64,000 nucleotides of DNA from NCBI RefSeq assembly GCF_023229105.1, contig NZ_JALNZY010000002.1, forward strand, positions 12,135 to 76,134. Direction: 5' to 3'. Within the stretch, counting starts at the first letter, position 1. The number at the start of each line of letters is the position of its first letter. The DNA is from Sulfurimonas sp. GTDB lineage: Bacteria; Campylobacterota; Campylobacteria; Campylobacterales; Sulfurimonadaceae. Shown in pieces: positions 1-8,224 of the stretch. Under the pieces are notes generated by a model that saw only the letters and a program-made list of their open reading frames with translations, made no database searches and had not been told where the DNA came from. Position numbers and translations under genes: made by a program.

Positions 1-757
1 GCGCATCCAATATGATAAACGGCAAGGCGATTAAATAGCCATACGCTAAAAGAAAGGTGGTTACTTGAATTTGTAAGTTTTTGTCCGCTTTTAAAAGTGC
101 GTACGAATTTTTCAAAAATTTACCAAACGAGCTCTCTTTTTTAGATACCTCCTCTTTTACAGGTTCATCTACAGAAGCAAATGCCAAATATCCAAAACCC
201 ATGATAAAAGAGCTTATAATAAAGAGATAACCATAGCTTTGAGGCGGCTGGAATGATTCTAATATCCAAGCAGCAAGTGCACCGCTTATAAGCCCACCTA
301 CTGCGCTAAAGAACTGACGATATGCCATTGTTTTACCGCGAAACTTATGAGAAAAAATCTTAGCCATTATCTCTCTGAAGTATATCGCTGCAAAACCCGC
401 ACTAAAAGAGAACATAAAAAGACCCAAACCAATGGAAGCTAGAGTTAGATTAGGATAATTTTCGCCAAAGAGAATAATCGCAATACCGATTAAAAACCAC
501 GACAAAAATCTTATAAAAAAGATTTTGCGAAGATATGGCATCATCAACTTATATGTCTGTGCATGAAAGGCTGCAAATAGTTGTACTACGATTGCGCCGC
601 CACGAAGAAGAGCCGCAAAAAACCCAACAAGCATTGAGCTACCGCCGAAGTAGTTTACGATAAGCGGTAAAATTGTTGATGGCTCGGCAATCGTAGTCCC
701 GATTGTCAAAAAGAAGCCATGTAAGATATTTTTTACATGGTTGGAGAATTTATCCAT
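1..757 (-). CDS. MFS transporter, 3' end outside window
   Basis: This is the first ~252 residues of a multi-membrane-segment protein; the gene runs off the left edge. The translation starts MDKFSNHVKNILHGFF and continues with several hydrophobic segments separated by short basic loops, including a Lys/Arg-rich cytoplasmic loop (about residues 138-150, HKFRGKTMAYR) typical of the major facilitator superfamily, and a charged central loop near residue 205. The ATG at 755-757 overlaps the 3' end of the upstream TrpD-like gene by 8 bases, so the two are probably co-translated. The substrate cannot be told from the visible half. Confidence 0.75.
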   Translation of the reverse strand, partial: MDKFSNHVKNILHGFFLTIGTTIAEPSTILPLIVNYFGGSSMLVGFFAALLRGGAIVVQLFAAFHAQTYKLMMPYLRKIFFIRFLSWFLIGIAIILFGENYPNLTLASIGLGLFMFSFSAGFAAIYFREIMAKIFSHKFRGKTMAYRQFFSAVGGLISGALAAWILESFQPPQSYGYLFIISSFIMGFGYLAFASVDEPVKEEVSKKESSFGKFLKNSYALLKADKNLQIQVTTFLLAYGYLIALPFIILDA

Positions 758-1646
758 TTAGCATTTCGTAACCCTCTTCTATTGAGGCAGCCTTTTGTGC
801 CACAAAAAGAAAAACAGCCGCATTGAGTCGTGCCAATTTAAAAAACTCATCCGAAGGATTATTTGTCTGCTCAAGTGATTCACTAAGTGTTATTTTCTCC
901 CAAGATTTTGTATAGTTTATGCCGTAATATTCCGGATCTACTATAATCTCCTCTACCTTACCGCCATCAGCAATCCATAAGCGACCTTTGCTAAAAAGCT
1001 CTGGAGTTCCTTCATTTCCCTGAATGAGAGCGAGTCTTTTGTACCTATGAGAAAAAATATCTATATATCTATTTAAAAATGGTTTATGAAAAATCCCTGT
1101 AATTGCATAATCACTTGAGGAGACATTGGTTAATTTTTCTATTGTATTTAGTCCTGTACGAAGTCCGAGTCTCATGCGTAGAGGTGTTAAGTCATGCATC
1201 TCTTTAAAAAAATCTGCTCTGTCAAAATAGTAAATATTTTCGCCCAAATCCATGCTAGTTGCTGTCTCTTTTAGCGTTATGCCTTTTTTTGCAGGTGTTA
1301 AATCATCCCCCACAACAACAAGGTTTAGCTCTGCGTTTTCTAAAATTTTTGCAACAAGAGGAAAGATAAACGGGTTATTTACTTTACCGTCAAACGGATA
1401 ACCAAGTTCTATGGAGTTTGGTACCGCTCTTTTTTTAATAAATCCATCACACGCTTCAACAACGCCTCTAAACTCTTCAGTAGTCTCTGGCTTAAGCCTC
1501 CAACCAAGTAAAAATGCGGCAACTTGTTCCCCGTAAGCAGACCCTTGTAAAATGTATTCCATCATTTCTTTTGTCTCTTGAAATGTTAAATCTCTATTCC
1601 CCTTAACGCCCGTTCCTACTGCATGTATATACTTAAAAAAATCCAT
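750..1646 (-). CDS. TrpD/YbiB-like glycosyltransferase family 3 protein
   Basis: A 298-residue protein related to the anthranilate phosphoribosyltransferase (TrpD) fold. The N-terminal helical domain carries the family pattern (LTFQETKEMMEYILQG then VAAFLLGWRLKPET), and a later segment with GYPFDGKVNN corresponds to the phosphoribosyltransferase domain. The canonical TrpD phosphate-binding loop is not preserved, as in the DNA-binding paralogue YbiB, so a role in tryptophan synthesis is unlikely and no other trp gene is nearby. It overlaps the downstream MFS gene by 8 bases. The exact function is unknown; family membership is fairly secure. Confidence 0.7.
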   Translation of the reverse strand: MDFFKYIHAVGTGVKGNRDLTFQETKEMMEYILQGSAYGEQVAAFLLGWRLKPETTEEFRGVVEACDGFIKKRAVPNSIELGYPFDGKVNNPFIFPLVAKILENAELNLVVVGDDLTPAKKGITLKETATSMDLGENIYYFDRADFFKEMHDLTPLRMRLGLRTGLNTIEKLTNVSSSDYAITGIFHKPFLNRYIDIFSHRYKRLALIQGNEGTPELFSKGRLWIADGGKVEEIIVDPEYYGINYTKSWEKITLSESLEQTNNPSDEFFKLARLNAAVFLFVAQKAASIEEGYEMLNG

Positions 1647-1821
1647 TTATTCTCTTTTGTTTTTTATAATAATAGTATTATTTGCTTAATGTCAAGATAA
1701 TAAAAAATAGGCTTAGCTATAAATCTAGAATTGGTAAGTTAATTTGAGGAGTTTATTTGCGGTAAATTACGAAAATTCACTTCATTTCAACGAAGAAATT
1801 TAGCAAAATCATTATCTTAGA

Positions 1822-1932
1822 GGTACTTCCTCCCAGATACCTGCGGCACATAACACTCTAAGGCGTGCTGCTGTATTCCTACCCTGACACAATATCTCAA
1901 AGCACCATTGCACAGGTCTAAAAGGAAGCGCC
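1822..1932 (-). ncRNA. ffs: Signal recognition particle RNA (small bacterial type)
   Basis: On the minus strand this stretch contains the conserved SRP domain IV core: GTCAGG, then GGAA, then CAGCAGC (core about 1867-1887), the Ffh-binding apical loop seen in 4.5S RNA. The two ends pair: GGCGCTTCC at the 5' end with GGAAGTACC at the 3' end, and inside that ACCTG with CAGGT. That gives the long hairpin expected of a ~110 nt SRP RNA. A perfect -10 box lies just upstream. The RNA binds Ffh and targets nascent membrane proteins to the SecYEG/YidC machinery. The exact ends are estimated from base pairing. Confidence 0.9.
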
Positions 1933-1935
1933 GCA

Positions 1936-1941
1936 ATTATA
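1936..1941 (-). promoter_or_regulatory. -10 box of ffs promoter
   Basis: A perfect TATAAT on the minus strand, about 6 nt before the predicted 5' end of the SRP RNA. No clear -35 box is needed in Campylobacterota, whose sigma-70 promoters rely on an extended AT-rich -10 region. Confidence 0.7.
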
Positions 1942-1968
1942 TCCTAAAAAGATAAATTAAACAAAGTG

Positions 1969-2307
1969 CTATAAAGATATTGTATCCACACTCCTTTTTA
2001 TAGCTTCCAAATATCGTTTATAGTCGAAATCTCTACTCTTTTTAGCAGCTTCTTGCTCCATCTCTTTTGCCATCTCGAAAATTTCGTTAAATTTAATATT
2101 TCCCGAGCTCCCTTTTATCTCATGGGCGTGTACTCTGATTTCATCATAATCCATAAGCTTAATCGACTCCTCAAGAGCCTCTAAAATTGAAGTTGTCTCC
2201 TCCGAAAAACTTTTAACAATCATAGGAATATATTTAGACTTTACTCCGATATTAAGCGCCATTTCATCATAGTTTATGTTTGAATAATCGGCATGTGAAA
2301 TAGGCAT
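1969..2307 (-). CDS. HPt (histidine phosphotransfer) domain protein
   Basis: A stand-alone 112-residue Hpt domain. The motif HAHEIKGSSGNI matches the Hpt signature H-x-x-K-G-S; His62 (counted from the ATG at 2305-2307) is the predicted phospho-acceptor. The rest is helical and acidic, as in four-helix-bundle Hpt proteins. It would relay phosphate between a hybrid sensor kinase and a response regulator, but neither is encoded nearby. The ATG at 2307 is preferred over a TTG six bases upstream because a GAGAAG ribosome-binding site sits at suitable distance. It is divergent from the nucleosidase-like gene. Confidence 0.85.
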   Translation of the reverse strand: MPISHADYSNINYDEMALNIGVKSKYIPMIVKSFSEETTSILEALEESIKLMDYDEIRVHAHEIKGSSGNIKFNEIFEMAKEMEQEAAKKSRDFDYKRYLEAIKRSVDTISL

Positions 2308-2336
2308 AATCAACTTCTCTTACTATTTTATTTTGG

Positions 2337-2342
2337 TACAAT
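2337..2342 (+). promoter_or_regulatory. -10 box, possible leaderless promoter
   Basis: TACAAT ends six bases before the ATG at 2348 of the next gene, so transcription would be expected to start at or next to that A. No Shine-Dalgarno sequence is visible in front of the ATG, consistent with a leaderless mRNA. Confidence 0.45.
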
Positions 2343-2347
2343 ATTGC

Positions 2348-2881
2348 ATGTTGTATATTGTAACCGCATTAAAACCTGAAGCACAAGCATTCGTTGAAAA
2401 ATATAGACTAACAAAGGCAAAGTGTGGTAAATTTACTCTCTTTAGCGCTAAAGAGTTAAGAGTAATTCTCAGCGGTGTCGGTACTGATAATGCCAAAGAA
2501 GCAACAGATGCACTTATAAAAAACTTTAACCCCTCAAAAGATGATATTTTTGTAAACATCGGGATTTGCGGTGCAAGCAAAATATACAAGATTGGGGAAC
2601 TTATAAAAGTAAGCCATGTTATATATAAAGATAAAAAACATATAATCAGCAACAATATCTTAAGCACATTAACATGCAAAGACACAGAGGTTTTCAGAAG
2701 TCTTGATGATATAGTTGACATGGAATCTTATGGCTTTTGTGAGGCTACATCATGCCTTAAAAACCGTTATATCTATAAAGTGGTGAGTGATCATTTTCAG
2801 CCAAGCAGAGTTACAAAAGATGAAACTAAAAAGTTGATTTCAGATGTAATCGACTACGTTATCAAAGAGGTTAAAAATTGA
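2348..2881 (+). CDS. Nucleoside phosphorylase / MTA-SAH nucleosidase-like protein
   Basis: About 177 residues, starting MLYIVTALKPEAQAF and containing VILSGVGTDNAKEATDAL, NIGICGA and VDMESYGF. These match the nucleoside phosphorylase-I fold (PNP_UDP_1), where the VxMES segment binds the ribose of the nucleoside. The protein is shorter than typical MTA/SAH nucleosidases (~230 residues), so the substrate is uncertain. I chose the ATG at 2348 over the longer TTG start at 2333 because the latter overlaps the promoter -10. It ends in a TTGA overlap with the SDR gene, indicating translational coupling; the same pairing suggests a shared but unknown pathway. Confidence 0.7.
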   Translation: MLYIVTALKPEAQAFVEKYRLTKAKCGKFTLFSAKELRVILSGVGTDNAKEATDALIKNFNPSKDDIFVNIGICGASKIYKIGELIKVSHVIYKDKKHIISNNILSTLTCKDTEVFRSLDDIVDMESYGFCEATSCLKNRYIYKVVSDHFQPSRVTKDETKKLISDVIDYVIKEVKN

Positions 2882-3573
2882 AAAAAGTGGTAGTGACCGG
2901 TGCTAGCAGCGGAATCGGCAAAGAGATAACAAAAAGATTGTTACTGCTAGATTATAAAGTCATCGGCATCAGCAGAAGCGTAAAAAAAGAGGATTTTGAG
3001 AGTGAAAATTTTACTCCGATACAAGCTAATCTTGCAGATGAAGCATCAACTCTCTTAACATGTAAAAAAATCTCAGATGAAAATATCTATATGTTGATAA
3101 ACTGTGCAGGATTTGGCAGATTTGAACCTCATGAAGAGTTAAGCGCTAAAACAGTCACGGATATGGTTTTTTTAAATCTTACCGCACCCATGCTTCTAAC
3201 AAATGCTCTGCTTAGAAATCTTAAGAAAAACAGCGGTTATCTTATAAACATAAACTCCATAGAGGCACTTAGAGCAAGTAAATTTGCAGGGGTTTATAGT
3301 GCCACAAAAGCGGGCTTAAGGGCATTTGGAGACTCCTTGTTTGAAGAGACAAGAAAAAGCTCTCTGAGCATCACAAATATAAATCCCGACATGACGCAGA
3401 GCAATTTTTACAAGGAACTAAGATTTGAAACAAGCCAACAAGAAGATGAGAAACTTCTAGCCTCCGATATTGCTGATGCAGTTGAGCATATAATTAGCAT
3501 GAGAAAAGGCGCGGTTGTAAGCGAATACACCATTAGAAGCCTGAATTTTGGGATTTCTAAAAAGAAATTATGA
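2878..3573 (+). CDS. Short-chain dehydrogenase/reductase
   Basis: A 231-residue classical SDR with the NAD(P)-binding TGASSGIG at residues 7-14, the NCAGFG structural motif, a catalytic Ser in the ININSIEA segment and the catalytic YSATK pair. Start codon TTG overlaps the stop of the nucleosidase-like gene (TTGA). The substrate is not deducible. Its 3' end overlaps the convergent fliT-like gene by six bases. Confidence 0.85.
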   Translation: MKKVVVTGASSGIGKEITKRLLLLDYKVIGISRSVKKEDFESENFTPIQANLADEASTLLTCKKISDENIYMLINCAGFGRFEPHEELSAKTVTDMVFLNLTAPMLLTNALLRNLKKNSGYLININSIEALRASKFAGVYSATKAGLRAFGDSLFEETRKSSLSITNINPDMTQSNFYKELRFETSQQEDEKLLASDIADAVEHIISMRKGAVVSEYTIRSLNFGISKKKL

Positions 3574-3822
3574 CCGAATATCTAACCTTTTTGGTGCAGA
3601 AATATCCGTTGAACGCAAAAAATCTAAGTTTTTCTTAATCTGCTTCATAGAAGCTTGAGTTTCATCTTTTAGCTTATTCATCAACGAAGTTGCAGCTCGC
3701 AAAAGATAGAGCGCTTCTTCTACCTCTTTTTGACTCTCTAGCTGAGGAACATCCTCCAAAAGCTTACTCAGAGCATCTGGATTTTTTTCAACAACAGCTA
3801 TCTTTAGCTTAATTAGCCACAT
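3568..3822 (-). CDS. Small helical protein downstream of fliS (FliT-like chaperone?)
   Basis: An 84-residue charged helical protein if started at the ATG at 3820-3822 (MWLIKLKIAVVEKNPD), which overlaps fliS by only 14 bases; a longer form from 3864 would overlap by 56 bases and is less likely. Its size and position directly after fliS match the small export chaperone FliT, but I see no diagnostic sequence match, so the name is positional inference. It would be the last gene of the fliD-fliS operon. Confidence 0.6.
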   Translation of the reverse strand: MWLIKLKIAVVEKNPDALSKLLEDVPQLESQKEVEEALYLLRAATSLMNKLKDETQASMKQIKKNLDFLRSTDISAPKRLDIRS

Positions 3823-4183
3823 TTGTGGTTTCTCTCCAAGCTTCAAGCAACCCTTTAAAGACATTGCTTACTTCATCAAGCTTTGACTCATCTTTTTTAG
3901 CGTTTGCCTCATTTAAAAGTTGGATTTCATAGTTGTAAAGTCCCTGAAGATAGTGCGCTACATTCCCACCTTTCATATCTAGCACGGAAATAAGCTCAGT
4001 TATTACAGCAATTGAGCGGTTTATCCAATAAACTCTTTTTTCAATATTTCCATCTTTAAGCGCTTTTTTTGCCTGCGCATTAAAACGCAGAACTCCCTCA
4101 TAAAGCATCTCAATTAGCTTATGTGGAGATTCTATCCCTACGTTGTTTTGTGCATAAATATTATGAGCTGTATTACCATACAT
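3809..4183 (-). CDS. fliS: Flagellin export chaperone FliS
   Basis: About 124 residues from the ATG at 4181-4183 (MYGNTAHNIYAQNNVG). It shows the family signatures SPHKLIEMLYEGVLRF, the central KRVYWINRSIAVITEL helix and GLYNYEIQLLNEAN. FliS binds the C-terminal helix of newly made flagellin in the cytoplasm and delivers it to the FlhA export gate. A start 39 bases upstream is possible but lacks a ribosome-binding site, whereas AAGGG lies upstream of the chosen ATG. It follows fliD on the same strand and probably shares its sigma-28 promoter. Confidence 0.95.
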   Translation of the reverse strand: MYGNTAHNIYAQNNVGIESPHKLIEMLYEGVLRFNAQAKKALKDGNIEKRVYWINRSIAVITELISVLDMKGGNVAHYLQGLYNYEIQLLNEANAKKDESKLDEVSNVFKGLLEAWRETTNVAN

Positions 4184-4224
4184 CTTAGACCCTTTTTTAC
4201 TATTTTTATTTTCTTTGTGCATAT

Positions 4225-4255
4225 AAAGTAAATCGACTACTTTAAGATTTACTTT
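4225..4255 (-). repeat. Inverted repeat between fliD and fliS
   Basis: Arms AAAGTAAATC and GATTTACTTT, ten perfect base pairs with an 11-nt loop, sit between fliD and fliS. There is no T-run after the stem in the transcribed direction, so it is more likely an mRNA processing or partial attenuation hairpin than a full terminator. Confidence 0.45.
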
Positions 4256-4277
4256 AAATTTTTAACTGCTTTTTTAA

Positions 4278-5666
4278 CTAACTTTGAGATGATTGAGAGT
4301 TGACCAAATCTGTAAACATACTTGAGACACTATTGAGCTGAGTTATTACTGAATCATACGCCGCAAACTGTTTTGCCATAATCTCGTACTTTACAGTGAG
4401 CCTCTCCATTGCTTTTGTTCTTTGCTCGGTCAAATTATCAAGTCTATCCTCAAGAAGGTTCCCGTATTGATCCAATCCTGCATTGTATTTTGTATATTTT
4501 GAGATATCATTTTCCATCTCCACAAACGCGCCTTTAAGTTCGACCTCGGAACCATCATTTTTTGTAAATGTTCCCCCTGCAAAAAAGGCTTGAACATTCT
4601 TAGGATTTTCATCTAACTTTTGATTCAGTTTTGTTTGGTCTAGCTTGAGTCTGCCATCATCTTCAATCTCAATGCCGTAATCTTGCAATCTTCCGACACC
4701 TTCACCCGCTTTTGCTATCATGTTGAGCATATCTGACTTCATGTTCTTTATGATACTTTCATTTGAGAAAATACCTCTCTCTTCAGGCTTCTCACTAGAC
4801 TTTGTATCTTCGCCGAGCTGATATAGTGCAGAGTTATATTTACTTATGAAATTTTCTACTTTTGAAGCTATGCTCTCCCTATCTTGTCCTACCGAAACAT
4901 TTGTAGTTCCCGCTTCTTTAAGTGTAATAGTTACACCCGAGAGCAAATCATTCACAACATTGCTACTACGAATAATTGTTTGTGAGTTATACTTAAATTG
5001 CGCATCGACAGCATCTTGAACATTGCTCATACCACCAGCGGCACCGCTAATGAGAGCACTGTTTAACGCTTCACCTTCACCAACAACATCGACTATCGAA
5101 ATCTCTTGTCCTTCTCCACTCTCTTTTGCGTTTAAAAAAAGTCTATTGTCACCATCAGCGACCTGAACAATAGTTGCGCTTACGCTACCCCCAGCCTCTT
5201 TATTTATAAGATCTTTCAACTCTTCAAGAGTGGTAGATGCGGTATAGTCAATTCTATAAGTTTTGCTTCCTACACTAAGGTCGAGCTTTCCTGATGCTGA
5301 AGCTATTTCAGAAGTTTTAGATGCAAAAGTCCCACTCTGCTCTATCTCTTTTGTTGCAAGGTTTAAGACCTCAAGAGAGAAATCCTGTATATCACTGCTA
5401 TCTGCTGCGGTTACAGTAGCAGCACCCGCATTACTACTAGTCGCCGCTCTAGCCTCAAAAACACCGTACTCACTTAAAGTATTTAGACTCCCCTGAACAT
5501 TGTCCATATAAGCATCTATAACTTTAAAAGCTTCCTGCTTCTTATTTTCGTCAACTATACGCGAATCTAGCGGCTTTATGTACTGTGCCTCATCTGCTTC
5601 TTTGAGCTTGTCTAAAAGATCCTGTGTTAAAACCCCAGCTCCTGCCCCTAATGAACTTATCGCCAT
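4278..5666 (-). CDS. fliD: Flagellar filament cap protein FliD (HAP2)
   Basis: 462 residues starting MAISSLGAGAGVLTQDLL, the typical FliD N-terminus. The N-terminal FliD_N domain occupies about residues 10-105 and the C-terminal domain (about 225-455) ends in the heptad-rich coiled coil EQRTKAMERLTVKYEIMAKQ preceding a flexible tail. FliD caps the growing filament and folds flagellin subunits at its tip. It is preceded by a perfect sigma-28 promoter, fitting late flagellar (class 3) expression, and is followed by fliS. It is divergent from the large glycosyltransferase gene. Confidence 0.97.
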   Translation of the reverse strand: MAISSLGAGAGVLTQDLLDKLKEADEAQYIKPLDSRIVDENKKQEAFKVIDAYMDNVQGSLNTLSEYGVFEARAATSSNAGAATVTAADSSDIQDFSLEVLNLATKEIEQSGTFASKTSEIASASGKLDLSVGSKTYRIDYTASTTLEELKDLINKEAGGSVSATIVQVADGDNRLFLNAKESGEGQEISIVDVVGEGEALNSALISGAAGGMSNVQDAVDAQFKYNSQTIIRSSNVVNDLLSGVTITLKEAGTTNVSVGQDRESIASKVENFISKYNSALYQLGEDTKSSEKPEERGIFSNESIIKNMKSDMLNMIAKAGEGVGRLQDYGIEIEDDGRLKLDQTKLNQKLDENPKNVQAFFAGGTFTKNDGSEVELKGAFVEMENDISKYTKYNAGLDQYGNLLEDRLDNLTEQRTKAMERLTVKYEIMAKQFAAYDSVITQLNSVSSMFTDLVNSQSSQS

Positions 5667-5696
5667 GATGAATCCTTTTTTGTTTTATTAACAACT

Positions 5697-5723
5697 ATAT
5701 CGGCTATTTTATCGAAATATTTA
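5697..5723 (-). promoter_or_regulatory. Sigma-28 (FliA) promoter of fliD
   Basis: On the minus strand TAAA (5720-5723) is followed by exactly 15 bases and then GCCGATAT (5697-5704), matching the FliA consensus TAAA-N15-GCCGATAA except for the last base. It lies about 30 bases before the fliD start codon. Confidence 0.88.
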
Positions 5724-5797
5724 CACTAAGGCAGTTTGTTGAAAATGGAACATTTTGTGCTATTTGTTTTTATTAAAAGCGCATAGTAAGGGATTTT

Positions 5798-8224
5798 ATG
5801 ACAGATATTGACGACTTGAACGTTATATACTTAAAAAATTTACTTTTTTTTAAAAAAAATTATATGGATATCTTTTACAAACTATCTCTTGTTAAAGAAA
5901 ACCAACTCTATGACTTAATTGTTGATGAGCAAGATTTTTTCAACATTGAATCCATAGAAACAAAGCAAGCACTACTACAAGAAGATCCCCTACTCTTAGC
6001 AAAAGAGCAAGTTACAAATGCATTAAAAGAACTTCCCAATCCTGAGAAAATCGTCTTTATTGGTTCTTTGCTTGGTTTTGGCATAGAAGAAATGCTTACG
6101 AGGACAAATCCTCAAGTTATTCTTATCATTGAGCCAAATATCGAGATATTTAAACTCTCTTGTTTTCTTGTTGACTATGAGACTCTATGCAAAAACAGAG
6201 TTGCTATTTTTAGCATAGCAGAGAGTGAGTTTTCTCTTGAGAACAGAATTTTAGAATTTATATATACTATGCATCAAAAAAATGGACACCTCTCTTTTTT
6301 AACATCTATTGCGCAGTACGGAAAGATACTTACAAAGGTGCAAGAAACATATACACAAAATGTTTTTCTAACACCAGAAGCTACTCAAACTAAAAAAATA
6401 ATTTTAAAAAAAACATTTAACTTTAACTCTGCATATATTAAAGCAAAAAATGAACAAACCAAAAAAGAGACCAAAAAAGCGCTCGAGACTTTACATGAAA
6501 TAATTTTTCATGAGTGCCTTGTAGAAAATTTTGAAACTCAAAAAAAAGAACTGGTGCTTTTAGCATACTTAGAGCTTGGGATTATTTCATATACTATTTT
6601 TAGAAATAATGATGACGCCTATATGTATTTTGGTAAATGCATATATACAAAAGGTGTAAAAAAAGATATATTTGAAGCCGCTCTTTACAACTTTGCACTT
6701 ATATCTCAAACAGCAGGCAAAATTCATGGTAAAACACTTAATATCATTGAAGAGTATTTTCAAACTCCTTCTCAAAATGTCTCTTTAATCTCCTTATATG
6801 CAGAGTTTTTATATGGCACAAACCAAATTCAAAAAGCGCGTGAGTTTTTAGAATCCTACAAAGAACTTCTCATAAAAAAACACAAGATAGTTGCTTTGCT
6901 TGAACCGATTTTACCAGTTTACAACTCCCAAGAAGCCATAGATAATGCAAGAGAGAGACTTACTAACGAAGTAAAAGAGTTGATAAAATTAAATATCAGG
7001 ATTCCAGAACAAAAACTCTCTATCTATCAAACATTTCTTCTTGCTTACCACAACAGAAACAACAAAGATATATTGGCGAGACTCTCAGATTTTTACAGGC
7101 AGACTGCGCCGGAGATAAACTATATTGCGAAGCACTGCAAAAAAAACCGTCACTCAAAAGGTAAAAAGATAAAAATTGGATTTATTAGCGCACTCCTTAT
7201 CCCAAATCATCCGGTACTTAAATTTGCAAAAAACATCATAGACTCTTTTGAAAAAAATTCACTTTATGATGTAAAGATATACACACTCTCAAAAGAAACC
7301 ACTAAAATCTTTCATAAAAATGTACATCTTCTTGGCGGAAGTCTGCAAGAGATGAGAACAATGATAGCCAAAGATGAGCTTGACATCTTACTCTATACCG
7401 ACATAGGAATGCATCCTATACTCTATCTCTTAGCACATGCCAGACTAGCTCTTGTACAAGGACTTTTTGGCGGACATCCGGTTACAAGTGGAATCTCTAC
7501 TATAGACTACTTCTTTTCAAATAAAAATCTAGAGGTGCAAAATGCTCAAGAGTATTACACAGAGGAGCTGATTCTATTTGAAAACCTAGTAGGTCATTAT
7601 GATAAACCAAAAATTCCTGAAATTTTCTTAACAAAGGATGAATTGGGGTTAGATGGCACAAAGCATAACTACATTATCCCCTCAAAACTACAAAAAATTC
7701 ATCCTGAACTAGATGGGCTGTTGAGCGATATACTCAAAAAGGACAAGAAAGCTGTTTTTATCTTCTTCAAAGATGCAACTGAGAACATGTGGGATAGTGC
7801 CATAAAAGAACGTTTGGTAAAACTGCTAAGTAAAGAGCATATAAAGTTTATGTCTTGGGCAAAGAGTGAAGTATTTTTGAGCTATATGCATCATGCTGAT
7901 GCTGTTTTAGAGCCTGTAAATTTCGGCTTTGGAACAACTGCCATAGAGGCATTTTCAGTTGGTGCACCTATAGTTGCTTACCCAAAAGAACTTATGTACT
8001 CCAGAGTTACCTACTGGTACTACAAACAGATGGGAATAAACGACTTTTATGCAAAAAATGCTGCAGAATATGTAAATCTCGCCATAAAGCTTGCAAGTGA
8101 TGCAACCTACAAAGAGTCTATAAAAAACAAGATTTTAGAGCGAAACTCAGTGCTTTATGAAAATGATGGTGCTCATAATGAGCTTGATAATTTTTTTAAA
8201 AATAGACTAGGATTAATCTCATGA
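5798..8224 (+). CDS. Chimeric Maf-like / TPR / OGT-like glycosyltransferase
   Basis: An 808-residue soluble protein. About residues 80-150 (KIVFIGSLLGFGIEEML, then ILIIEPNIEIFKLSCF) resemble the N-terminal domain of Maf/DUF115 flagellin glycosyltransferases. A helical TPR-like middle (about 235-370) follows. Residues ~455-800 resemble GT41 O-GlcNAc transferase/SPINDLY catalytic domains: KIKIGFISALL at ~455, GHPVTSGISTIDYFF at ~557 in place of GYPGTTG...DY, and FGFGTTAIEAFSVGAP at ~708 as the nucleotide-sugar site. It lies between fliD and flagellin and opens the glycan operon, so it probably transfers the sugar to flagellin in the cytoplasm. The stop overlaps the next start (ATGA). Function is inferred. 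Confidence 0.75.
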   Translation: MTDIDDLNVIYLKNLLFFKKNYMDIFYKLSLVKENQLYDLIVDEQDFFNIESIETKQALLQEDPLLLAKEQVTNALKELPNPEKIVFIGSLLGFGIEEMLTRTNPQVILIIEPNIEIFKLSCFLVDYETLCKNRVAIFSIAESEFSLENRILEFIYTMHQKNGHLSFLTSIAQYGKILTKVQETYTQNVFLTPEATQTKKIILKKTFNFNSAYIKAKNEQTKKETKKALETLHEIIFHECLVENFETQKKELVLLAYLELGIISYTIFRNNDDAYMYFGKCIYTKGVKKDIFEAALYNFALISQTAGKIHGKTLNIIEEYFQTPSQNVSLISLYAEFLYGTNQIQKAREFLESYKELLIKKHKIVALLEPILPVYNSQEAIDNARERLTNEVKELIKLNIRIPEQKLSIYQTFLLAYHNRNNKDILARLSDFYRQTAPEINYIAKHCKKNRHSKGKKIKIGFISALLIPNHPVLKFAKNIIDSFEKNSLYDVKIYTLSKETTKIFHKNVHLLGGSLQEMRTMIAKDELDILLYTDIGMHPILYLLAHARLALVQGLFGGHPVTSGISTIDYFFSNKNLEVQNAQEYYTEELILFENLVGHYDKPKIPEIFLTKDELGLDGTKHNYIIPSKLQKIHPELDGLLSDILKKDKKAVFIFFKDATENMWDSAIKERLVKLLSKEHIKFMSWAKSEVFLSYMHHADAVLEPVNFGFGTTAIEAFSVGAPIVAYPKELMYSRVTYWYYKQMGINDFYAKNAAEYVNLAIKLASDATYKESIKNKILERNSVLYENDGAHNELDNFFKNRLGLIS

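Noticed and set aside
5263..5496. Open frame opposite fliD
   Set aside because: Antisense shadow of the strongly conserved fliD; no promoter or family.
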